DNA of 57,309 nucleotides from Bacillota bacterium (lineage in GTDB: Bacteria; Bacillota; Desulfotomaculia; Desulfotomaculales; Desulfallaceae). Shown here piece by piece: positions 1 to 8,286 of this stretch (positions within the stretch are counted from its first letter, which is position 1; each line of letters starts with the position of its first letter). Location of the stretch: contig JAEXOR010000042.1 in assembly GCA_023439185.1 (NCBI GenBank), positions 1-57,309 of the forward strand. Reading direction: 5' to 3'. Both the position numbers and the translations under genes were made by a program. The notes under the pieces are model-generated. The model searched no databases. It saw nothing but the letters and a program-made list of their open reading frames with translations, and was not told where the DNA came from.

Positions 1-61
1 GCAGGAGAACCGTCCCCTTGCTTCCCCCTTGCTTCCCTCCTAACTTTTAAACTTTCGACTT
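1..61. repeat. Interspersed repeat remnant at window edge, downstream of ilvC
   Basis: The stretch holds the phrase GGAGAACCGTCCCCTTGC followed by reiterated CTTGCTTCCC and by AACTTTTAAACTTTCGACTTT. The AACTTT/TCGACTTT words recur at 56690-56767 at the other end of the window. The repeat begins directly at the ilvC stop codon. It is cut by the window edge, so its full form cannot be judged. Confidence 0.5.
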
Positions 62-1054
62 TTATTTTTTCAGCCAGGGCATCATTTTACGCAGTTCGGC
101 GCCCACCTGTTCGATGGGATGCTCCTGCTCCTGACGCCGCACGGCGTTAAACATCGGGCGGTTGGCCTTGTTTTCCAGGATCCACTCCTTGGCAAAGGTA
201 CCGTCCTGAATCTCCGACAGCACGGCCCGCATCTCGTCCCGGGTGTCCTCGTTGATGAGCCGCGGCCCCACCATATAGTCGCCGTATTCGGCGGTGTTGC
301 TGATGGAGTAGCGCATGAAGCTCAGGCCGCCCTCGTTAATCAAATCCACGATCAGCTTCAGTTCATGCAGACATTCGAAATATGCCATCTCCGGGGCGTA
401 GCCGGCTTCCACCAGGGTCTCAAACCCGGCTTTAATCAGCTCGCTGACGCCGCCGCAAAGTACGCACTGCTCACCAAACAGGTCGGTTTCAGTTTCTTCC
501 ATAAAAGAGGTCTCGAATACGCCGGCCCTAGTGCAGCCGATGCCCTTGGCGTAAGCCATGGCAATATCCCTGGCCTTGCCGGTGTAATCCTGGTGGATGG
601 CGATCAGGCCGGGTACGCCCTGGCCGCTTTCGTACATCCGGCGCACCAGGTGACCGGGGCTCTTGGGCGCCACCAGGAAGACATCCACGTCACGGGGAGG
701 CGCAATCTGGCCGTAATGAATATTAAAGCCGTGGCTGAACATCAAGGCCTTGCCTTCGGAAAGATACGGTTCAATTTCTTCAGCGTAAATTTGGGCTTGC
801 AACTCGTCGGGCAGCAGAATCTGGATGATGTCGGCCTGGCCGGCCGCCTCGGCCACCGTATGTACCTGGAAACCGTCGGCTTGCGCCTTGGGTACGCTGG
901 CGCTGTCCTTGCGCAAACCCACAATGACGTCCAAACCGCTGTCTTTCAGGTTCTGGGCCTGGGCATGCCCCTGGCTGCCGTAACCCATGACCGCAATTTT
1001 CTTGCCCTTCAGCACCGCCAGATCGGCGTCGTGATCATAATAAACTTTTACCAT
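62..1054 (-). CDS. ilvC: Ketol-acid reductoisomerase (NADP+)
   Basis: Second common enzyme of valine/isoleucine/leucine synthesis: it isomerises and reduces 2-acetolactate or 2-aceto-2-hydroxybutyrate in the cytoplasm. At 330 aa it has the class I length. The N-terminal Rossmann loop reads GYGSQGHAQAQNL (about residues 24-36), and GLRKDS follows, a pattern of NADPH-using forms. The Mg-binding acids lie in ETDLFGEQCVLCGG and in EMAYFECLHELKLI. The ATG start has AGAGGAGG 11 nt upstream. It is the last gene of the ilvEDBNC run, 22 bp after ilvN. The stop codon lies exactly where repeat sequence begins (1-61). Identification is secure from motifs and from context. Confidence 0.97.
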   Translation of the reverse strand: MVKVYYDHDADLAVLKGKKIAVMGYGSQGHAQAQNLKDSGLDVIVGLRKDSASVPKAQADGFQVHTVAEAAGQADIIQILLPDELQAQIYAEEIEPYLSEGKALMFSHGFNIHYGQIAPPRDVDVFLVAPKSPGHLVRRMYESGQGVPGLIAIHQDYTGKARDIAMAYAKGIGCTRAGVFETSFMEETETDLFGEQCVLCGGVSELIKAGFETLVEAGYAPEMAYFECLHELKLIVDLINEGGLSFMRYSISNTAEYGDYMVGPRLINEDTRDEMRAVLSEIQDGTFAKEWILENKANRPMFNAVRRQEQEHPIEQVGAELRKMMPWLKK

Positions 1055-1076
1055 TATTAAGGAAACCTCCTCTGTT

Positions 1077-1601
1077 TTATTCTGACTCCTGATTCTTAAC
1101 TGCTGACTCCTGCACTCCTGTATACCTCATCCCCCGGAGCATGGCAATCTTGCCGGTACGCACCAGTTCCTTGATGCCGTACGGGCGCAGGGATTCCTCA
1201 AAGGCATTGATTTTACCGTCGTTCCCGGTGCACTCCACCGTGATGGACTTGCCGCCCAGGTCCACGATGCGGGCCCGGAAGATATCCGCAATCTGCATGA
1301 TTTCGCCCCGCTGGGACGGCGCGGCGCTGACCTTAATCATCACCAGTTCCCGGTCCACGTAGCGCTCGGTGGTGACGTCGCTGATCTTAATCACGTCCAC
1401 CAGCTTGTGCAGCTGCTTGGTCACCTGCTCCAGCACCCGCTGGTCTCCCTCCACCACAATGGTCATCCGGGAAACTTCGGGATTCTCGGTGCGCCCCACC
1501 GCCAGGCTGTCAATATTAAACCCGCGCCGGCTGAACAAACCGGCCACCCGCGCCAGCACGCCGGGGTTGTTTTCCACCATTACCGCCAGGGTATGTCGCA
1601 T
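1077..1601 (-). CDS. ilvN: Acetolactate synthase small (regulatory) subunit
   Basis: Regulatory partner of IlvB; it confers activity and valine feedback control. The N-terminal ACT domain begins RHTLAVMVENNPGVLARVAG and continues RRGFNIDSL, the family signature; the C-terminal ALS_ss_C part contains IFRARIVDLG and ESLRPYGIKELVRTGKIA. About 174 aa, the usual length. I chose the ATG at 1601 because GGAGGG sits 6 nt before it; an ATG at 1607 would touch the Shine-Dalgarno. The ilvB stop TAG overlaps this Shine-Dalgarno, so the two subunits are translationally coupled. The last 11 residues (ESAVKNQESE region) are encoded by a GGAGTCAG-type repeat and are probably not ancestral. Confidence 0.95.
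   Translation of the reverse strand: MRHTLAVMVENNPGVLARVAGLFSRRGFNIDSLAVGRTENPEVSRMTIVVEGDQRVLEQVTKQLHKLVDVIKISDVTTERYVDRELVMIKVSAAPSQRGEIMQIADIFRARIVDLGGKSITVECTGNDGKINAFEESLRPYGIKELVRTGKIAMLRGMRYTGVQESAVKNQESE
1082..1120. repeat. GGAGTCAG-type short repeat forming the 3' end of ilvN
   Basis: On the minus strand CAGGAGTCAGCAG and CAGGAGTCAGA flank TTAAGAAT, giving a direct-repeat cassette with GGAGTCAG twice and CAGGAGT a third time. It encodes the extreme C terminus of IlvN and carries its stop codon. The same kind of word is reused in the intergenic repeats described elsewhere in this window. Confidence 0.55.
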
Positions 1602-1612
1602 CGTCATCCCTC

Positions 1613-3271
1613 CTAGCCCAACATCTTGTTAATCGGTTCGCCGGGGGGAACCATGGGCAGCACGTTTTCCTCCCGTTCAATATGGAAGTCAATCATCACC
1701 GGCCCCGGTATGCGCAGGGCTTCCTCCAGGGCGGGGCGGACCTCCGACTTTTTGGTTACCCGCAGGCCGGCGGCGCCGTACGCCTCGGCCAGTTTGACAA
1801 AGTCCGGGTTCTGCAGCTCGGTGTAGGAGTAGCGACGGTTGTAAAACAACTCCTGCCACTGGCGCACCATGCCCAGGTAACCGTTGTTCATGATGGCTAC
1901 CTTCACCGGCAGTTTGTAATTCACCGCCGTCTGCAGCTCCTGGATATTCATCTGGATGCTGCCGTCGCCGGCGATATCGATAACCGTTTCCCCCGGACAG
2001 GCCACCTGCACGCCGATGGCGGCCGGCAGTCCGAAGCCCATGGTGCCCAGTCCGCCGGAGGTAATAAAAGTGCGCGGCCGGGAGTAGGTGAAATACTGGG
2101 CGGCCCACATCTGGTGCTGGCCCACCTCGGTGGTAATCCTGGCTTTGCCTCCGGTGACGCCGTAAATCTCCCGGATCACCTCCTGGGGCTTGATACGGCC
2201 GTTTTCCTCAAACTCAATGGGATACTCCTTTTTCCAGTTCAAAATGGTGTCCCGCCAGCGGGAATCCAGGCGCGGCCCGAGCTGATCCAATATTCTCTGC
2301 AGAGACGTTTTCACATCCCCCACCACGGGAATGTCCACGCCCACATTCTTCCCTATTTCGGCCGGATCTATATCGATATGAATCACCGTGGCCCCCGGCG
2401 CAAACTCATCCAGCTTGCCGGTGACCCGGTCGTCGAAACGAACCCCCACGCCGATGAGCAGGTCGCAGTCACAGATGGCGTAGTTGGCGTACTTGCTGCC
2501 GTGCATGCCCAGCATGCCCACCGAAAGCGGGTGGTCGCCGGGGAACCCGCCCAATCCCATCAGGGTGGTGGACACCGGTGCCAGCAGCAGTTCCGCCAGG
2601 CGCAGCAGTTCCCCGTGGGCAAGCCCGTTAATCACCCCTCCGCCGGCATAAATAACGGGCCGTTCGGATTCCTCAATCGCCCTCACGGCCCTGGCCACCT
2701 GCGCGGTATCAGGTTCCAACCTGGGGCTGTAGCCCGGCAGGAAAACCGGGCCGGGATCCTCGTACTCCGCCGGGCCGGCGGATACATCCTTGGGCATATC
2801 AATCAGCACCGGGCCGGGCCGGCCGGTGACGGCAATATGAAATGCCTCACGGACAGTGCGGGCCAACTCGCTGATATCCTTGACAATATAGTTGTGCTTG
2901 GTTATCGGCAGGGTTATACCGGTAATGTCGGCCTCCTGAAAGGAGTCCCGGCCCAGCAGGGAGGTGGCCACCTGGCCGGTGATGGCGACCATGGGCACCG
3001 AATCCATATAAGCGTTGGCGATACCGGTGACCAGATTGGTGGCGCCGGGGCCCGACGTGGCCAGGCACACCCCCGGCCTGCCCGAAGCCCGGGCGTAACC
3101 GTCGGCGGCATGGGCGGCGCCCTGCTCGTGACGGGTTAGAATATGCTTTAGATCAGAGTCGTAAAGGGCGTCATAAATGGGCAGCACCGCACCCCCGGGA
3201 TACCCGAAAATGGTATCCACACCCTCGGCTTTGAGGCATTCGATCAGGATATGCGCCCCGGTTTTCATCAT
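1613..3271 (-). CDS. ilvB: Acetolactate synthase large (catalytic) subunit
   Basis: ThDP-, Mg- and FAD-dependent enzyme that condenses two pyruvates, or pyruvate and 2-oxobutyrate, at the first committed step of the pathway. 552 aa, standard. Visible features: the catalytic Glu in RHEQGAAHAADGYARASG near residue 48, the FAD-binding middle domain (GVRFDDRVTGKLDEFAPGA), and the ThDP motif GDGSIQMNIQEL with the paired NNGYLGMVRQWQ near residues 440-475. Two in-frame ATGs stand at 3271 and 3268; GGGGGAGAG lies just upstream, so the second may be the used one. The gene sits between ilvD, across a palindromic repeat, and ilvN, which it nearly overlaps. Confidence 0.96.
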   Translation of the reverse strand: MMKTGAHILIECLKAEGVDTIFGYPGGAVLPIYDALYDSDLKHILTRHEQGAAHAADGYARASGRPGVCLATSGPGATNLVTGIANAYMDSVPMVAITGQVATSLLGRDSFQEADITGITLPITKHNYIVKDISELARTVREAFHIAVTGRPGPVLIDMPKDVSAGPAEYEDPGPVFLPGYSPRLEPDTAQVARAVRAIEESERPVIYAGGGVINGLAHGELLRLAELLLAPVSTTLMGLGGFPGDHPLSVGMLGMHGSKYANYAICDCDLLIGVGVRFDDRVTGKLDEFAPGATVIHIDIDPAEIGKNVGVDIPVVGDVKTSLQRILDQLGPRLDSRWRDTILNWKKEYPIEFEENGRIKPQEVIREIYGVTGGKARITTEVGQHQMWAAQYFTYSRPRTFITSGGLGTMGFGLPAAIGVQVACPGETVIDIAGDGSIQMNIQELQTAVNYKLPVKVAIMNNGYLGMVRQWQELFYNRRYSYTELQNPDFVKLAEAYGAAGLRVTKKSEVRPALEEALRIPGPVMIDFHIEREENVLPMVPPGEPINKMLG

Positions 3272-3290
3272 CTCTCCCCCTCTGCTCCTC

Positions 3291-3380
3291 TGGTGCCAGG
3301 TGTTAAAAGTTGATTTTGTTAAAAGTCATGAACTATAGTTCGTCACTTTTAACACTTTTGACTTTTAACACCTGGCACCA
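3291..3380. repeat. 90-bp palindromic repeat, copy A (GGTGCCAGGTG family)
   Basis: Near-perfect inverted repeat with ends TGGTGCCAGGTGTTAAAAG and CTTTTAACACCTGGCACCA, internal GTTAAAAGT arms and the self-complementary centre GAACTATAGTTC. It lies between ilvD and ilvB within the operon. Copy B at 6459-6547 has the same ends, arms and centre; copy C at 11543-11607 is a shorter relative. The structure fits a REP/MITE-like element without coding capacity. As RNA it would fold into one long hairpin, but no U-tract follows on the minus strand, so read-through of the operon is plausible. Confidence 0.85.
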
Positions 3381-3383
3381 TTC

Positions 3384-5042
3384 TTATTTGAATATGGCGC
3401 CGGTGCCGGCGGATGTGACTTGCCGGGCGTAGCGGGCCAGGTAACCTTTGGTTACCGTGGGCTCGGGCTTTTGCCACCGGGCCAGGCGCGCGGCCAGTTC
3501 TTCGTCGCTGAGCCGCACGGATAGTTTATATTCGGGAATGTTGATTTCTATCATATCGCCGTCCTGCAGCGCGGCAATGGGCCCGCCCTCGGCGGCCTCG
3601 GGGGTGATGTGCCCGATGGAGGCACCCCGGGTGGCGCCGCTGAAGCGGCCGTCGGTAATCAGGGCTACGTCTTTATCCAGACCCAGGCCCATCACGGTGG
3701 CGGTGGGGGTGAGCATTTCCCGCATCCCCGGGCCGCCCTTGGGACCCTCGTAGCGGATGACGATCACGTCGCCCTTTTGAATCTGCCCGCTGTTGATGCC
3801 CTGCACCGCCTCTTCCTCGGAGTTGTAGATCCGGGCCAGGCCGCTGTGCTTGAGCATCTCCAGAGCCACGCCCGCTTTTTTGACCACCGCCCCGCCGGGG
3901 GCCAGGTTGCCGTAAAGAATAGCAATGCCGCCGGTGGCGCTGTAGGGTTCCTCAACGCTGCGGATAACGTCCCGCCGCTTGACTGCGGCGGAGGCCGTGT
4001 TTTCAGCCAGGGACCGTCCGGTGACGGTGGGAGCGCCGCCGTCCGCCAGGCCGTGGTCAATCAGTTCCTTCAGCACGGCGGATACCCCGCCGGCCTCGTT
4101 TAAATCTTGCATGAAGTGACCGCCCATGGGACTGAGCTTGCACAGGTTAGGCGTCTCTTCGCTGACCCGGTTGATCCGGTCCAGGTCTATTTTCACTCCG
4201 GCCTCACCGGCGATGGCGGGCAAGTGCAGCACCGTGTTGGTGGAGCAGCCCAGGGCCATATCCAGGGCCAGGCCGTTGGCAAATGCTCTTTCGGTCATGA
4301 TATCCGAAGGGCGCAGGTTTTCCCGCACCAAATCCACCACCCGCATGCCGCTAAGTTTGGCCAGGCGGCGGCGAGCCGCGGAAACCGCGGGCAAAGTGCC
4401 GTTGCCGGGCAGGGCCATTCCCAGGGCTTCGGTCAGGCAGTTCATGGAGTTGGCGGTAAACATGCCGGCGCAGGAACCACAGCCGGGGCAGACCGATTCT
4501 TCGGTTTCGGCCAGTTGGGCCTCGGTCATCTTGCCGGCCCGCACGGCGCCCACCGCCTCAAAAATATTGCTGAGGGAGAGGTCCCGGCCATCCTGCCGGC
4601 CGGACAGCATGGGACCGCCGCTGACCACGATGGTGGGGATATCCAGCCGGGCCGCCGCCATGAGCATGCCGGGCACAATTTTATCACAGGAGGTAACCAG
4701 CACCAGCCCGTCGAAGGGGTGGGCCATGCTCATCACTTCCACCGAGTCGGCAATCAACTCGCGACTGGCCAGGGAGTATTTCATCCCGGCGTGGTTCATG
4801 GCAATGCCGTCGCATACCGCGATGGTGGGAAACTCCAGCGGGGTGCCGCCGTTGATCCGGATCCCGGCCTTGACGGCCTCGGTAAGCTCCCGCAGGTGGA
4901 CGTGGCCGGGCACTATTTCATTAAAGGAATTGGCCACCCCGATGATGGGGCGGTCCAACTCCTGGTCGGTCAGCCCCAGGGCTTTGAACAGGGAACGGTG
5001 CGGGGCCTTATCCAACCCCTTTTTCATGGCATCGCTGCGCAT
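3384..5042 (-). CDS. ilvD: Dihydroxy-acid dehydratase
   Basis: Iron-sulfur dehydratase that converts dihydroxyisovalerate or dihydroxymethylvalerate to the 2-keto acids. 552 aa from the chosen start. Cluster and metal ligands are visible: TSCDK, and the CPGCGSCAGMFTANSMNCL segment near residue 190; the C-terminal half carries GPKGGPGMREML and DGRFSGATRG. The reading frame stays open to 5114, but the ATG at 5042 (MRSDAMKKG) is preceded by GAGGAGGG, and the extra 24 residues look like leader. About 95 nt separate it from ilvE and about 112 nt, holding a palindrome, from ilvB. Confident. Confidence 0.96.
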   Translation of the reverse strand: MRSDAMKKGLDKAPHRSLFKALGLTDQELDRPIIGVANSFNEIVPGHVHLRELTEAVKAGIRINGGTPLEFPTIAVCDGIAMNHAGMKYSLASRELIADSVEVMSMAHPFDGLVLVTSCDKIVPGMLMAAARLDIPTIVVSGGPMLSGRQDGRDLSLSNIFEAVGAVRAGKMTEAQLAETEESVCPGCGSCAGMFTANSMNCLTEALGMALPGNGTLPAVSAARRRLAKLSGMRVVDLVRENLRPSDIMTERAFANGLALDMALGCSTNTVLHLPAIAGEAGVKIDLDRINRVSEETPNLCKLSPMGGHFMQDLNEAGGVSAVLKELIDHGLADGGAPTVTGRSLAENTASAAVKRRDVIRSVEEPYSATGGIAILYGNLAPGGAVVKKAGVALEMLKHSGLARIYNSEEEAVQGINSGQIQKGDVIVIRYEGPKGGPGMREMLTPTATVMGLGLDKDVALITDGRFSGATRGASIGHITPEAAEGGPIAALQDGDMIEINIPEYKLSVRLSDEELAARLARWQKPEPTVTKGYLARYARQVTSAGTGAIFK

Positions 5043-5121
5043 GTTTAACCCTCCTCGTACCGCTATATCTATATAGTAAGATATAAGTATCGCCAGCTTA
5101 TTGTTTTTTACCAAACAGGCA

Positions 5122-5141
5122 GTCAGAATTCTGACCCCTAT
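5122..5141. repeat. GTCAGAATTCTGAC palindrome at the ilvE stop codon
   Basis: A perfect 14-bp palindrome (5122-5135) joined to CCCCTAT. On the minus strand it reads ATAGGGGTCAGAATTCTGAC, and the ilvE stop TAG is inside the ATAGGGGTCAGA word. The same word begins the long palindrome at 14512, so the two appear to belong to one repeat family. Confidence 0.6.
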
Positions 5142-6016
5142 TCAAATATCACGGGGCCATCGGTTTTGGTCAGTTCCCGGAAGTCGTGCAATAGCGACTG
5201 GAACACCGGGCCGGGCCGGCCGTCGCCGATGGGTCGGCCGTCCACCTTCACACAGGGAATCAGTTCCGCCGCGGTGCCGGTGAGGAAACACTCATCGGCG
5301 ATGTACATATCGTGGCGGGTGAATACCTTCTCCAGCACCTCAACACCCCTGGCCCGGGCCAGGTCCATCACCGCGTTGCGGGTGACGCCCTCCAGCAACC
5401 CCACATGGATGGGGGGGGTAATTAGTTTACCCTTTTTAACCAGGAATATATTGTCGCCGGTGGCCTCGGCCACGTAACCCTCCTGGTTCAGCATCACGGC
5501 CTCGGGCACGCCGGCCAGGTTGGCCTCGATTTTGGCGTAAATGTTGTTTAAGTAATTGAGCGATTTCACCCTGGGGTTGCAGGCCTCGGGGATGTTGCGG
5601 CGAGTGGCCACGGTGACCATCTCCAGACCCCGCTGGTAAAGCTCCTCCGGGTAAAGCTGGATGGAGGCCGCGATACAGAAAACAGTGGCCACTTTACACT
5701 TGCGCGGATCCAGCCCCAAATCGCCCTTGCCCCGGGTTACCACCAGGCGTATGTAGGCATCCCGCAGGTTGTTGCGGCGCAGGGTTTCCAGCACCACTTC
5801 CTGCATCTCCGCGGGCGGAAGGGGAATCTCCAGGGTGATGGTGCGGGCCGATTCATACAACCGCTCCAGGTGTTCGGATAGTTTGAATACCCGGTTGTGG
5901 TAGGCCCGGATGCCTTCAAAGATGCCGTCACCATAAAGGAGACCATGGTCAAATACCGATACAACCGCTTCTTCCCCGGGCACGTATTTCCCGTCCAGAT
6001 AAATTATAAGGCCCAT
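5138..6016 (-). CDS. ilvE: Branched-chain amino acid aminotransferase
   Basis: PLP fold-type IV transaminase that performs the last step of Val/Ile/Leu synthesis. 292 aa. Visible features: the early YLDGKYVPGEEAVVSVFDHG and YGDGIFEGIRAY blocks, the PLP lysine in NPRVKSLNYLNNIYAK near residue 155, EATGDNIFLVKKG and LLEGVTRNAVMDLA. This is the BCAT rather than the D-amino-acid transaminase pattern, and the operon supports it. ATG start with AGGAGGG 7 nt upstream. It is the first gene behind the T-box leader, so it is expected to be made when the cognate tRNA is uncharged. The stop codon falls in repeat sequence. Confidence 0.93.
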   Translation of the reverse strand: MGLIIYLDGKYVPGEEAVVSVFDHGLLYGDGIFEGIRAYHNRVFKLSEHLERLYESARTITLEIPLPPAEMQEVVLETLRRNNLRDAYIRLVVTRGKGDLGLDPRKCKVATVFCIAASIQLYPEELYQRGLEMVTVATRRNIPEACNPRVKSLNYLNNIYAKIEANLAGVPEAVMLNQEGYVAEATGDNIFLVKKGKLITPPIHVGLLEGVTRNAVMDLARARGVEVLEKVFTRHDMYIADECFLTGTAAELIPCVKVDGRPIGDGRPGPVFQSLLHDFRELTKTDGPVIFE

Positions 6017-6082
6017 CGCTTCACCCTCCTGTTATATTCAGGTTAAATTAAGGTAAAAAAAATAAAATAGCTTATGAGCTAT

Positions 6083-6131
6083 AAAAAACCTCCCGCGCCT
6101 GGTTGGGCATGCGCCCACCAGGGACGGGAGG
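6083..6131 (-). terminator. T-box controlled intrinsic terminator before ilvE
   Basis: On the minus strand CCTCCCG and CCTGGT pair with ACCAGG and CGGGAGG around a GGCGCATGCCC apex, followed by TTTTTT. The 5' arm is directly downstream of the T-box sequence, as expected for the alternative terminator fold. Confidence 0.9.
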
Positions 6132-6400
6132 ACATTTGCCTCTCGCGGTACCACCCTGATTGCAATCCCGCCGCATTGCGGAATGCCACTCGGTGTGTCT
6201 TTGCACGACACTGCGGCGCGGTAACGGGCCGCTCACCGTTCGGGCCTACGGGCTGCTTGCCTTTCGACCCGGCAGTTCCGGGGCGATGTCTCTACCTGTT
6301 TCCGGCGCCGGTTTTCAGCTGCCCCGGCTCTCTGAAGCGCGGCCTGTCAGGTATTGCTCCCCTTCATTACCTTTACGGAATAACCTTTCCAAGATAAAGC
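6083..6400 (-). promoter_or_regulatory. T-box leader riboswitch of the ilv operon, probably Ile-specific
   Basis: Reading the minus strand, the conserved antiterminator box AGGGTGGTACCGCGAGA lies at 6141-6157, and its TGGT would pair with an ACCA tRNA end. Upstream is a long structured Stem I with AGAGAG, then CCGGGGC pairing with GCCCCGG. The triplet just before GCCCCGGAAC is ATC (6285-6287), the usual position of the specifier codon, which suggests tRNA-Ile. A strong terminator follows (6083-6131). T-boxes bind uncharged tRNA and antiterminate. The element is certain; the specifier assignment is inference from alignment by eye. Confidence 0.92.
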
Positions 6401-6409
6401 TTACAAGAA

Positions 6410-6439
6410 AGTATACCGCATAAACAAGTCGCCGGTCAA
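6410..6439 (-). promoter_or_regulatory. Sigma-A-type promoter of the ilv leader
   Basis: Minus strand TTGACC (6434-6439) and TATACT (6410-6415) are separated by 18 bp and sit just upstream of the T-box Stem I, giving transcription from about 6403. Both hexamers are close to consensus. Confidence 0.8.
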
Positions 6440-6458
6440 CACTTATTTTCAACCGCTT

Positions 6459-6547
6459 TGGTGCCAGGTGTTAAAAGGTGATTTTGTTAAAAGTAACGAA
6501 CTATAGTTCATGACTTTTAACACTTTAACTTTTAACACCTGGCACCA
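6459..6547. repeat. 89-bp palindromic repeat, copy B (GGTGCCAGGTG family)
   Basis: Same ends as copy A (TGGTGCCAGGTGTTAAAAG / CTTTTAACACCTGGCACCA) and the same centre GAACTATAGTTC. It overlaps the last 16 nt of the DUF445 gene, whose stop codon TAA and final residues GARC are read from the repeat arm. On the other side it abuts the ilv promoter. Confidence 0.85.
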
Positions 6548-8205
6548 GAGATCAGAGATAAAGCGCCCAGGATTGCGCCGAGGAGGGCGCCCAGCCAGGT
6601 GATGGCGACCAGTTCCCGGCGTATGATACCCAGCAGCATTTCCTCCACCTGCAGCACGTCCAGTTCTTCCACCTGCTGCTGCACTATGCCGGTGACGTCG
6701 AAAAAGCTCAGTAAACCCGGCATAAATTTGGGGATAGCCCAACGGTAAAGCTGCAGCGCCGGTTCTCCGGGATCGGCCGCCAGCCGCGGGGGCAACAGCG
6801 CCAGGATCCGGTCCAGCGGCGCGTCCAGCAGGCCGTCCACCGCCCGGACAGCCAGGGGCTTCAGGCGGCGATCCGTCTGTTCCTCCGCTGCCAGGCGTTC
6901 CAGCAGGCGGTCCAGGTAATCTTCCAGCAGTTCCGGCAAACCAAGCTCGTCCAGGCAGAAAAGGTCACGCCAGGTACGGTGGCTGTTGGAGGCCAGCGTT
7001 TCTTCCAGGGCATCCATAAGCGGCGCCAGTGTTTCCGGACGGCACAGCCTGTCCAGCAACCAATCCGCAATCTCGCCCGCTTTTTCACGCCGGGCGGCCG
7101 TGTCCAGGGCCGAGGTGATCTCCGCCATGCTCTTTTCCAGCATTTCGTCCGCCAGTATGTGCAGGCGCTCCTCCAATTCGGCACGGTGCTGTTCGTCCGA
7201 TAAAAACGCGGCCAGTTCCCGGGCCAGGCGCCGCACCATGGCATCCGGCCCGGAGCCGGCCAGTTGAAAGATCCCGTTCAGCAGTCTTTTCAGCGCAGTG
7301 CCCTCGAAAAAATCCTCGATCCGGTTCTTAATGGCCTGCCGCACACCCGGCGAGTCCAGGTATTGTTCCAGGGCGGTCGCGATACGGGGAGTTTGATCGG
7401 CAATCAGTTGGTGCAGCCCGTCCCGGATCGCCCCGGGCAGGTAACTGCCCACCGGCTCCGGACTGTTAAGCAGGTTTTCAATCTGCCGGGCCAGCCGAGA
7501 GCGCAGCGCCAGGCCAGCTTCGTCCCGGGACAGGATCTTGCCCGGCAGCCGCTCAAGAGTTTTCCTCAAAGCGGCGAACTCCGGGGTACCGGCAGCCGCT
7601 CCCACCGGCCGGTCCAGGGCATCACAAGCAGCGCCGGCCATAAACCGAGCCAGCGAACGGCGCAAATCTCTGTTTTGCAGCAGGGCGGCGGCAGCCCCCA
7701 TCAACAGCCCGGCCAATTCTTCCCGCACCCGGCCAGAAGCGGAACCGAGAGTTAGGCCAAACTCCATGCCGACTCCGATATCCGAGCCGGAGCCGCTGTC
7801 CGCACAGGAGCTACTGCCCGTTCCGGAACCATTTCCCGTACCGTCCGCTCCCACGACCCCGTCCGCACCGTCCACGCCCAGCAGTTCACCCACGGTGGCG
7901 CCCCGGGCCGTCAGTTCAGCCAGTCCGTCGTTAATCCGGCGGCGCACCTGGTCTTCCACCCCGGGCCGCAGCAGATGGCGCTGCACATTTTCAGCGGTAA
8001 GCAGCATCCCCCCCACCATCTTACCAATACTTCCGGCCAAACGCTTTTTGCCCCCGGGGATCACCCCGGGGGTAAACGGTACGCGCATACCCATAATTTT
8101 TATTTCGTGACGAGGCCGGAACAACATCCGGATGGCGATCCAGTTGGTTACGTAACCGATTACGGCTCCCACCAATATGGGTATGATCGCCTGCTGCCAG
8201 TTCAT
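6532..8205 (-). CDS. DUF445 family membrane protein
   Basis: 557 aa. The N terminus has a membrane segment followed by GYVTNWIAIRMLFRP and the PFTPGVIPGGKKRLA block typical of DUF445; a second hydrophobic stretch (ITWLGALLGAILGALSLI) closes the protein. The middle is long, amphipathic and helical. No biochemical role is established for the family; it is a membrane protein common in Firmicutes. Two oddities: residues about 106-150 are a Gly/Ser/Asp-rich low-complexity insert, and the stop codon comes from palindromic repeat copy B, so the native C terminus may have been cut short. ATG start with AAGGATG upstream. It is transcribed toward the ilv operon, with no clear terminator except the repeat hairpin. 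Confidence 0.85.
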   Translation of the reverse strand: MNWQQAIIPILVGAVIGYVTNWIAIRMLFRPRHEIKIMGMRVPFTPGVIPGGKKRLAGSIGKMVGGMLLTAENVQRHLLRPGVEDQVRRRINDGLAELTARGATVGELLGVDGADGVVGADGTGNGSGTGSSSCADSGSGSDIGVGMEFGLTLGSASGRVREELAGLLMGAAAALLQNRDLRRSLARFMAGAACDALDRPVGAAAGTPEFAALRKTLERLPGKILSRDEAGLALRSRLARQIENLLNSPEPVGSYLPGAIRDGLHQLIADQTPRIATALEQYLDSPGVRQAIKNRIEDFFEGTALKRLLNGIFQLAGSGPDAMVRRLARELAAFLSDEQHRAELEERLHILADEMLEKSMAEITSALDTAARREKAGEIADWLLDRLCRPETLAPLMDALEETLASNSHRTWRDLFCLDELGLPELLEDYLDRLLERLAAEEQTDRRLKPLAVRAVDGLLDAPLDRILALLPPRLAADPGEPALQLYRWAIPKFMPGLLSFFDVTGIVQQQVEELDVLQVEEMLLGIIRRELVAITWLGALLGAILGALSLISGARC

Positions 8206-8230
8206 AATATCATCCTTAAAGATATTATTC

Positions 8231-8264
8231 TTGATATGTCTTACTAATCATGATAAAGTAAGAC
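8231..8264 (+). promoter_or_regulatory. Promoter and palindromic operator of vapBC
   Basis: TTGATA (8231-8236) and TAAAGT (8254-8259) are 17 bp apart. The inverted repeat GTCTTACT (8238-8245) / AGTAAGAC (8257-8264) overlaps the spacer and the -10, as expected for an operator bound by the antitoxin-toxin complex. Confidence 0.6.
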
Positions 8265-8286
8265 CAGTAAAGCAAGGGGTGATTCT

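Noticed and set aside
119..1060. Long plus-strand ORF opposite ilvC (313 aa)
   Set aside because: Complementary frame of a certain gene; no ribosome site, and His/Gln/Gly-rich composition typical of antisense shadows in GC-rich DNA. The same holds for the long frames opposite ilvB, ilvD and the mutase gene.
3291..3380. Palindrome A as an operon-splitting terminator
   Set aside because: Hairpin is strong but no U-tract follows on the transcribed strand, and ilvB has no evident promoter of its own.
6074..6423. Two overlapping plus-strand ORFs of 107 and 87 aa
   Set aside because: They are antisense to the T-box leader, whose conserved box and terminator explain the sequence.
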